Assembly: GCA_964007475.1 (NCBI GenBank)
Contig: OZ023273.1
Coordinates: forward strand, 10,987,922 to 11,051,921
Length of the DNA stretch: 64,000 bases
Direction of reading: 5' to 3'
Source: Hybos culiciformis
Taxonomy: Eukaryota; Arthropoda; Insecta; Diptera; Hybotidae
In this document: positions 54,191-64,000 of the stretch, piece by piece
Layout: every line of letters begins with the position of its first letter
Numbering within the stretch: the stretch's first letter is position 1
Notes under the pieces: model-generated
What the model saw: the letters and a program-made list of their open reading frames with translations, nothing else
What the model was told of the DNA's origin: nothing
The model's database searches: none
Program-made: the position numbers and the translations under genes

Positions 54191-57100
54191 TAATGTATAT
54201 ATTTAACATATTTCGTAATCCGGTTTTTATGTGTATTCTCATGTGTTGTGCCTATTTTTGTAAAAATTTTTTGCAATTGTTTTCAATTTTCTAAAGAACT
54301 AAATAAATTTCATGAAGCACTTTCCCGGAACTAAATAAATAATATAATTTCATCAACAATAATTATAAATAATTTAAATACATATCCATTTTTATTTAGA
54401 ATTATTAAATTATGAAGGAAAATTAGAACAGGAAAAATTTTGAAAACAATAATTAAAAAAAATATAAAATTAAATGTGTATAATATGTCACCATTGACCT
54501 AATAACTCATCATCACATTTACATAATTCTTAAACCTAAATTTATTATTTATAATGTTTCGCCCGAATTTAAATAATCGAGAATTTGTTAAGAGTATATA
54601 GATTTGTGATTAAGTGTTTATCTTTGGGTCATTTTTAAAGCCTTTTGAGTTTACCCTTTTAAAAATTAAAAGAGATGTACTGTACCTCTACACAGTCTAC
54701 ACAGCTTTTGTAAGAATGAACTATAAGTATGAAGTTGTATGTACATATACATATTATAGAAGTTGTATATATATTATGAGTATGACTAAAAGGAATGCAG
54801 AAAATATTTATTATATTTGAAGTGTGTTTATTAAACTCTTGTTTCATCTTATTTTTATAAGGGTAATAGCATAAAGGAAGTATAATATAGAGTAACTATG
54901 TCAAACAACTTTTTAAAATATCGTTTTTATTTTTTTTCCTATTTTTTCAGACCCCCAAAACATATGTATACAAAAAAGCTTTTCTATTCTCTCTAATACT
55001 CATTAATTTTTTCAATTTTGAGGATGTTTAGTTTTAAAATTACACAACTTATAAAAATTCGAATGTAGTTGTGCGAAAAATCATACTATAAAACTATAAT
55101 AAATAAATGAAAAAATATGTGTCTAACTATGTATTGTTGTGATGTGCTAATATCAATTTATTGCATCTATGTTTTTTTATTTTTTTGAAAAACTAGCATC
55201 TACGTCTTCATTGAAATTTATAAAATTCTTATCATAAGTTATTTCAAATCAATAAATATATCTATTACAATTTAATTTTTACATTAAAAAAGAGATAATA
55301 TGTCATAATATTTTACCTATATCCTTTGGATAAAATATTCTTAAACGATAGTGGGAGACATTGTTTTATTTTTTCGTGAATTTACGTTTAATTAGTTCGT
55401 TCTTTAAAAATGTTTTGCATTTAATGGTACATGTATATTAAAATATTTTGCATGAACTTTGTTTTAATTATTTAAATTTTGAAATTTTTATAAGGACGTT
55501 AAGAAAATTATACCGGAATATTTTATTATTATTGAAAATTTATCAATTTGGATATGGAATTAAAATAAGTATAAATAATTTGAATAATATAAACTAAAGT
55601 ATTTATTAATTTATTTTATATATTAATGAGTAGGTAGTCGCATTTTTTTTTAATGCGCAACCTTCACGTAAATATTTTACTAATTCATGAAGTTAGAGCT
55701 CCATAAAAAGTAGTCGGCTAAACAAGTTATCTTCTATCGACCCCAATCATAAAAAATACTTTAAAAAAAACTAATGATGTCCTTGTATTGAAATCAGAAC
55801 AATTTTTTATTTGAAAGCACCAAAAGATGATCTGTTTGAAATTAACAGATTTCATATAAAATTTTTTGATGACTATTTTGCTCAAAATGTTTATAAAAAA
55901 AAAATTTTAACAAACAGTATACAATTACATTGCTGTTTGGACGCAACAAAATTATCAAAAAAATATGATTTCTGGTTCACCGAAACAGACGAATGTTTGA
56001 ACATAAATTTAAATTTTTGGAGTTTGTTATTAACACTTTTAATAACAAAAGACTCAAAATTTTTAAAAGGGATATTATTACAAAGTTAAAGTATCCTTAC
56101 AAACTAAAATAAAAGAACAAAAAAAATCATAATTCCAATAATATAAAATAATGTGAGCATCGTCGGTCTCATGCAAAAATCACGAAACTGTAAAAACATA
56201 ATTTTGAGAAAATTGGTTTTGAAATTTTTTTTTCTTTTTTTGAGTACGTTTTGGTACTTTCGGGAAAATAGAAATAGTCATTGCGGATAATTTATGAGAG
56301 CTTTTGACTTTGAACATATTCAAATTTTAGTTTTTTTATGATTTTTGTACAATATTAGGTCAAAACGGCCAAACTTACCGACGATATATAAATAAACATG
56401 AAATAAAATGAATTTATTAATGCTTGAAATATAATTTTTTTATTTACATTCTAATCCAATTTTTTTTTTTCATAGAGAACAAATACTAGTAAACATTAAA
56501 ATACAACTATAATAAATGAAATATTTTGTTTATTTTTAAAAGCTTTATATAAAAAATATTTTAAAAGCTATAAAGCTCTCTCGTTATGGCGATATATTTC
56601 TAAACAAAAATAAAAGCTTGGGGGTCTGATCTAATTTTGTTTAACTTTTTTTATTTGAATTTTTTATATAGGACTAGTTACTTTATTTATACTTCCTTTA
56701 TGGTAATAGTAATTGTAAACATTAAAATCTTTGTTCGCATTTTTATGAAAATAAACTTTAACTGTGCCGTGTAATATACTATAAAATGCCTTATACATAT
56801 ACTGCTAACATAACACTATTTAAGGAGTTTAAATAAATTTCATTAGATTGCTTTGGTAAGTGTAAATATTCATTCAGGAGATTAGTTGTTAAAACATAAT
56901 TTTCTATAATAAGAAAATGAAGAGAATATTTTTTCATTGAAAAAATATTTTAAGTTTGGGATGAAAAAAATATTTTCAGTATTTTAACTTAAGTACATTT
57001 TAGAAGGTAAAAATTAAGTTTTAGGATCTTTAGCTATCGAAATAAGTAGAAATAGAAATTGATAAGTTACTCGCACTTATCGTTGGAATTGTAAATCGTT

Positions 57101-60100
57101 ATTAATATATTAAAAAAAAATAAATTTTTATGTTGTAAGTTTTTCATATTTGAACTCAACATATAATATATAGCTTCTAAATTTCTTTCATGTGAATCAC
57201 ATTTTTTATTAGATTTAGTAAAATGATAAATGAAAAGAATGAAATATGTGCACGCTTTTAAATTTATATTGCAATAATAAAATGCGTGTAAGGTCATTTC
57301 AATGCATTTCTCATATATACTCTCGCATATAGGTAGAAAAAAAAAAAGAGTTTGTTTAAATTCTTTAGAAGAAGTAAATGTATGTACATTCTTAAATATA
57401 TAAATAATTAAAAGTGATCATAATTCATAAGGATTCGTTTAAATTCTTAAATTCTGCAATGCGGAAATTATTAATCAAATAAGGGTACCAGAAATTAATC
57501 CACTATTAGCAAAATAAGCGCCACAAAAAAAGAGCCCAATAGATTAATATTTTTTTTGAAGCAAACCAAAATACAAATCTACATAATTAAGTTGTCTATA
57601 TGCACACATATGTATCTTGTTCATCTGTTTACTTTTGTAATTTTATTACTACATAATAATATATATTTTATAATATGTTTAAATACTCCATTCTTTTAAT
57701 CTCAATTTAAAAAAATAATGGTTAAATTAATTATAACATTTTATGGTTATTCCAGCCGTTTTAACAAATATTATCATAATATTTGTTTTAATTATTATAA
57801 TTTTTGTGTTTTCATTCGAAAAAGATAAGATATAATTTCATATGTACTTACATACATTCAAAACATAATATAAGTATCTAACTATAAAATTAAAAATATA
57901 AATTAAAAATTAAATGATAAGAAAATAAGTCAATAATCACTATCATAAATTGTTTGTAGTGTTAGATTGATTTTATATTTTTTATTTGAAGACCGTAAAA
58001 AATAACAGAAATTAAATTGTGTTTAAAAAAAAAAATTTTTATTAGATACTTTTGTCCATTGAAAAATTCTGTATATAAATTTCAGCTATACCTATATTTA
58101 TACATATATTTAATATTTTTATATATAGATAAGTTTCATGCTAATATAAATTAATATATAAATTAAATTTTAATAAATAAGAAGTCTAAAGCATCATATC
58201 GAAGTTGAAGAATCTTTTTTATTTAAATTGACTACAATATTGAAATTAGGTAAATTAAAATAAATTTATTTTACAACATAGTATTTCTGGAGATGTTGTT
58301 GATCGAGATAACTACTTCTTAAGCTTTAATATAATAATGTATATAATGTACATATATCATATATGTATGTAAATTATATTATGCGTATGTTATTATCATT
58401 AATTTTTATCTGCAAATAAAAAAAAAAAAATACAATTTACAAAACCTTTATTAAATATCGGTTCCGTACAACTTATATCTACATAGTAAATAAAGTTTAA
58501 TTTCAAAATTTCAGTTTTTTTTTTTCAAATTCATGCTTAAGTTTAAAATGATTGGATTTGGCAAATTTGTATATATTTGTTTAGTTTTAAATCCATTTGT
58601 TCAATTAAATATTTATTCTATCATTGTTGCGGTAAATTTCAAAACGTTGAAATAATTTTAATAAGAATTCAGTGAAGTTGTGGTTGATAACTCATTTATT
58701 TTCATTAATCAATTATTCCTTTTGCATTTTATGAGTAAGCAGCTTTTCTTGCGTACAAGTTAAAAAAAAAAATAATTACTATAAATTTGTTAATAAACTA
58801 TCTACACTTTTGTTTTGTTGTGCATCATAATATTTGTAACATTTTATAATTATTGTAACGTATCAAAAATAAACAAACATGCTTTATTATTTAATTTTTT
58901 TTTTCTTTCTGTCAGAAATGTACCTACTTATACATATTATTTATATACAATTATTTACACATATCATCTAAGAAGTACTCTGTTAATATATATTTTATTA
59001 GTTTGTCTATTCATTAGTTTGTATCTATTCATAAAATTGTAAGTACATACATTAAAAATTAAACTATTTTATTACATATTTATAACATAATTGTAATATA
59101 TTTTTTTCTTTTTAATGTATATAATGTTTGTAGTACGTTAGTATGCCTATGTTTGTGTATGCAATAAATATTTATCTATGCGAAGAATTGAAAAAATTAA
59201 AGGGAACTTCAATAATAGTCAGTATGTCTACCAAAAAAGTGATGATGTTAAAGCTTTTTTATAGCAAAGCTTATTAAAAATAATGAAAGGAGGCAATTAT
59301 GCATTATCTTGATCACAAGCTAACAAGAATAATAAATTAAATATTAAATGTTTTAACTTTATTCGTTTTTATTCTACTTCATTGTACTTAGAGCACAAAT
59401 TTGATCTGAAATTTTATATAATATACATACATATGTATTATATAATGTCAGATCAAACATATGATGGAGAATTTCAAATAGATTGAAAAATAAATAAACA
59501 AATATTAAAAAAATGATAACTGAAAAATCAAAAAATTAACGCGAGTATGTCGTTTTCCTCTTTTAATACTTACCCTATTAAATTAAAGCTTGTTCAGTAT
59601 AGCAGTATAATTAAGCAAAATAATTAATTTTTATTGTATTATGTAATATATGTATGTACGTTAAATATAAAATTGATTTAATTTGTTTTAAAAAACAAAT
59701 AAAAATGTTTATCATTTTGTGGTTGAATTTTGGAAGATTATGCACAGCTTTAAATATACATTATATGCATATTATAAATACGTGACTTACCGCTAAACAC
59801 TGTTTCTAAATTTTAATAGAACTACCTAGCTGTCTCTAAAGAAAATCTAAGAAATAAATATAAAATCATAGTATGTATTTAGCATCTCAGGTCCCTAGGC
59901 TACTCAATTTCAAAATTTAAGCCAAATTGGTTTTCTTAACAAAATTATTTCAATTTTTTTACATTGTTGCCTTTTCTTATGTCTAACTTCAACTATTTTT
60001 TAAAGTCTATTATTTTAAATTTATAGCAAAATTTATTATATACTTACATTATAAAGTATAATATTTAATTTTTTTTTTCTGTAATTTTCAAGGTCTCATA

Positions 60101-63100
60101 ATAAAATATTATTCTGTTCTGTCTGTAAAAAATATTAGAAATACATGATTATGTGCTTGAAATGTCTTTCAATTTATAATTATTGACATAAATTATAAAA
60201 ATCAACTTTTTATTTTGATTAATTTCATATAATGCATTTTATTATTTGAATACATTAATAATTAATTTCAAGCATTTTACAATCTGGCCAATTTATATTT
60301 CTATTATTATAGCTATACTTAAAATTATTTAAGAAATATGGCATGTATGTATCTTCTTCGACATTCTGGAAAAATTATAACATTGGCTGTATTATGAGTA
60401 ATTGATCCTCAAAAACTGATTTATAAAATATTTTAAGTTTTTATCACATTTGTCAATTGTGAAAGAAGTTTAGAAACAAAAAGGGATAACAAAATATAAA
60501 GGAACGACATACGAATACCTTTCAAAATATAAAATGAGTATCATATATGTAAGTAAGTTTTTATATACACGTATAATTTCGAGAGAATGAAATCTATTTC
60601 TGAACAAACTTTATTTCTTATTAAATTAAATGTAGAACAGAATTTATGTGAAACGTGTCTCGTATGTACTGATTACACGGGATCCGGAATAGAGATATTA
60701 ATCATATTCTCTTAAAACTATATCTTTTCTCCTGATGTTTCTGCACAATATCGATTGCGCGTTAGTTTTTCCATTTTTTAATATAAAACTGAAACTCTGA
60801 GCCACATTAATCTTTACTTTCATTTAGAACTAAATAAATAATTAAAGTTCGATTCTGAGTAATCTGATGGCTTGTGACATTACTGTTTTTTTTTGTAACT
60901 ATAAAAATTACTAAAAATTATCTAAAGTCACTGAAAATATAATGTCAGTCTCTATTTCAATTGGGTATCCTATTAAATTTGATATCATTTTTATAAAATA
61001 GAAAATAATTGAAAACACTAAAATTAAACAAACAACTTATATTTTCTAAGATTAATTATAAAAAATTTATATATACTACTTAAATAAATAAATATAACTA
61101 AATCCTTATAATATAAATATGTACATATATACAGAAAATAATAATAAGTATATGTACTAACTAGTACTTATAATATATTAGATGTATAACTGTATGATTT
61201 AATATTTTTTGTTTAACGTTTTTTTTTTTTTTTTATTATCTTAACGTAATTTTTTTAATATTAAGTAATGTAGTTTATATATATAATATATGTATACGTA
61301 TACTATAAATTCCTGATAACACCGCAAGAATTTATATCATAAATAAATATTTGGTAAAAATTGTACATTATATCTGTATAGAATCAATGTTAATATAAAC
61401 TTTTTATATTTTGTACATTAACTATGCAAAACATTTGTGTCTAAGTCAATAAACATGAAAATAATAAATAAAAATATGAATAAAGAAAAAAGAAATTTAT
61501 TCAAAAAAAAAAAAAAACAAAATAATAATAATAAAAACATTTATTTATATTCACACCATGTTTGCTAAAAGGTGATAATAAATTTAAAAAAATGTGATAA
61601 CAGAAACTCACTTAAATAGGTAAGTATATTATATTGCATATATTGTAAAATAAAGCTTGTGTTAATTACTGATAAATAAATATGAAATTAGCAGTTGATA
61701 TAAGTATAAAAAATTTATGAACGAAGATGTACCAATAATATTTGAATATTGATGCATTATCAACAAAATTTAGAACTTATATTTTATTAAAAGATTTGTA
61801 TTGATTGTTTATTTATTAATTATAGGTACTATAAATTCTGACTTCTTTTTTTCTTAATTAATTTACGTAAAACACGTGTATTATATTTACAGTTTACAGA
61901 TAGAATCGTTATAAGCTTTTAAATTAAAATATATTGGAAACAATATTATCTTTAGGAATGTATGTACATGTGGATTGTTCGTACATGTGTAAATAAATTT
62001 TATAAAGGAATAATATGTAATATGGTGTATAAGTATATTTTCTAATAGCAAAATATTTGTAAGAAAATCTTTTAATAATTTTTTGCTTAATTAAAAATGT
62101 CAAATTTTTGCATTTTTATGAATCAACCTTGAGACTTTCATTTGAGATATTTGCCAGAATTTCCTTTAAAAATATATAATATTCATCTTTTTATTTTTTC
62201 TATTTATTTTTGTAAATAATGTTGTGCGTAATTATCGAAAATATTTGCAAAAATAAAATAAGCCGGCAATACCTATATTTAAAAAATACATCGTGTATAG
62301 AAATAGTGTGTACATACATTTCTGTATGCAGTATGTATTGTATGTACACTTTTTTCTTAAAACTTATTTAAATTTGATAAGCTGTATATACTTATATATT
62401 TTGAGCGAAAATAAGTTAACGCACTTGCTTATTTTTCTACAATAAGTATTTAAATTTTTCATTTCAGTGAACCTATATTTAGAAAAAAAATATTTTGGGA
62501 CCGTGCTAAACAATTAAGAAATTCAAATTGTTGTATTTACATATGTAGATGGAATGGAAATGTATAGGTATGTACAAAAACAAATTCACTATTTTTGACC
62601 GTAAAATTTATGGTAGATTTCTAGTTAGAAGTCAATTATTTTGGAGATGAATTTTTTAAGTCTTTTCTGTTGAAATTCCATCATAAGAAATTACAATGAG
62701 AATTACTTAATTTTGAATTATTCTACTTTGAAAATAAAAATGATCTGATTTTGTGAATTAACTTTAATATCATATTCAAACTAATACTCGTTTATTACTG
62801 CAAAATAATTTCAATAAAATTTTTTTTGGAAAAAACTTTAGATAGAAAATATCAAATTCATCAAAAATATATATAGAGACTATAATAAAATAATTTATTA
62901 TACAACAAATTAGCCATACGATATATTATAATGTACATAAAGAATTTAAATTCATATTAAATTTTATTTATTATTTCATTTATTAAATTTTCTAGTAGGT
63001 AAATTAGTTTTTTTTTTTCGATATAATATTCATATTCAAAATATTGCGCAATATTTAAAAAAAAAAAAAAACAACCTCATCAAGCTAAATCGGTAAAAAA

Positions 63101-63239
63101 TACTATTTATTATATGAAGATTAATTTTGAGTTTTAATAATAAATAAATAAATCATTTTAATGCGTTGGGGATCGTTATGTTGTATTTAGTGCTATAGAA
63201 TTTAGATCACTAAATGGAGTATTATATGCGTCAATACAC
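54191..63239. other. AT-rich non-coding region, no gene recognised
   Basis: About 9 kb of very AT-rich DNA. The longest frames (for example 55811-56089, 92 codons) have no recognisable motif and strongly biased composition. Many ACATACATA/TATGTA simple motifs occur. At 60640-60790 there is a less biased patch with a short minus-strand frame beginning MEKLTRNRYCAETSGE, without splice support. I see no RNA gene or clear transposon. Confidence 0.4.
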
Positions 63240-63360
63240 ATGCAATCATTTAGATGCATCTGCGTAAATAATGAAAAAATTTAGATGCATCAGCGTATAT
63301 AATGAAAAAATTTAGATGCATCAGCGTAAATAATGAAATCATTTAGATGTTTCGTATTGA
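63240..63360. repeat. Minisatellite, about four units of 31 bp
   Basis: TTTAGATGCAT starts at 63249, 63280, 63311 and (as TTTAGATGTTT) 63342, exactly 31 bases apart. The unit continues CAGCGTAAATAATGAAA. The first and last units are slightly diverged. Confidence 0.9.
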
Positions 63361-63507
63361 ATATTACGTAATACCTAAACAAACATAATATCTCTCACAA
63401 TATTTCAATACAGCCAAATACAAAAAAAAAAAATGAGAAGAAAAAATATTCTCTCTTTGCAACTACCTCTCCCCTACGCATTAAAACAGTATATTGGATA
63501 TATAAAC

Positions 63508-63658
63508 AAAATTTGTTATACAACTCGTTCTGTATTTACACAAAAATACATTGACACTTGTCAATTTATATCACTCGACCTTCGGTCTCGTGATATAAGT
63601 ATTGACTCGTGTCAATGTATTTTTGTGTATACAGAACTCTTAATTAATAACAAATTTA
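63508..63658. repeat. Long near-perfect palindrome (hairpin)
   Basis: The left arm has ACACAAAAATACATTGACAC, TTGTCAAT and TATATCAC. The right arm gives the complement, GTGATATAAGTATTGAC then GTGTCAATGTATTTTTGTGT. The centre CGACCTTCGGTC is itself self-complementary with a 3-base loop. The outer parts AAATTTGTTA and TAACAAATTT extend it. The frame that reads through it is an artefact. Confidence 0.85.
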
Positions 63659-64000
63659 GTTTACATATACAATAATCTACTATAATAATACAGTCAGGTG
63701 AAAGTCACTATTTTAACGCACGTTTTTAATTTCCCTATTAATTATCTTTGTACACAACTATAGGTAGGTACTTGAAAAATAAAATTTTTAGAATAAAAAA
63801 AGAATAGATTATATTCCTTTAATAAATAATATATTCATCTATATATCATATATGTATAAAAATTAATGTCCGTTTTTGTGTTACTTATAGACTTCGAAAC
63901 TGTTACAGCTATTGTAGTAAAAGTTATTTTGGTTTAATGTTGGGCATATTATTGAGATGGTTTGTAAAAACTACAAAGCTTTTGGACCTCGAAGAAAGTT
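63659..64000. other. Window end, possible coding edge on the plus strand
   Basis: AT-rich, with little visible. The last 80 bases (63921-64000) are open in one plus-strand frame with an ATG at 63957 followed by VCKNYKAFGPRRK and run off the window. This could be the start of a gene or chance. Confidence 0.2.

Noticed and set aside
55811..56089. 92-codon plus-strand ORF
   Set aside because: No recognisable domain and no splice or conservation evidence; kept only as a remark in the region entry.
60690..60770. Short minus-strand frame MEKLTRNRYCAETSGE with a good start context
   Set aside because: Stops after 18 codons with no usable splice donor; considered as a missing first exon of the fusion gene but phase and donor do not fit.

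Overview
This is a eukaryotic nuclear window, very AT-rich, with spliced genes whose GT-AG exons I joined by hand on both strands. The gene set (Sirt2, RpL3, BBIP1, LMBRD2, EPRS, CDC5L) is animal. The LMBRD2, RpL3 and EPRS reading frames are closest to what I recall of fly proteins, so an insect, probably a dipteran, is my inference; the species is unknown. A run of 200 Ns (40810-41009) marks a scaffold gap.

Layout. 1-276: last exon of Sirt2 (+). 1532-5265: complete RpL3 (-), tail to tail with Sirt2. About 6.0-10.4 kb: gene-free stretch packed with palindromic foldback-type elements, a GC-rich module and a tRNA-derived element. 10443-10673: BBIP1 (+), a tiny BBSome subunit. 11006-15848: complete LMBRD2 (+), six coding exons, with a hAT-type MITE in intron 4 and a large inverted repeat in intron 5. 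16441-19264: broken copy of the 3' half of EPRS (-). 19.99-21.13 kb: 5'-truncated LINE with poly-A tracts. 21.34-25.04 kb: second copy of the duplicated block, whose EPRS part is the working one. 22120-28727: complete EPRS (-), six coding exons, 1550 aa. 29882-33987: complete CDC5L (+), seven exons, 802 aa, head to head with EPRS across a 1.15-kb spacer that carries another foldback element. 34406-46321: at least 13 exons (-) that join in phase into one protein with an aminotransferase class V (cysteine-desulfurase-like) half, a Ser-rich linker and a TtcA-like PP-loop half. 46.3-64 kb: 17.7 kb with no convincing gene, presumably 5' intron or intergenic DNA, holding a 778-bp TIR element, a 31-bp minisatellite and a long hairpin palindrome.

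Two things stand out. First, the convergent 3' ends of LMBRD2 and EPRS were duplicated in tandem, and the two copies decayed reciprocally: the left copy keeps LMBRD2 and has a frameshifted EPRS, while the right copy keeps EPRS and has lost LMBRD2 exons 5 and 6. Second, the minus-strand gene at 34-46 kb appears to fuse two sulfur-transfer enzyme folds in one chain. Several catalytic positions of both folds look replaced (the PP-loop SGGKDS reads SGSASS), which suggests a double pseudoenzyme or a repurposed enzyme. I found no CRISPR array, operon or prokaryotic feature.
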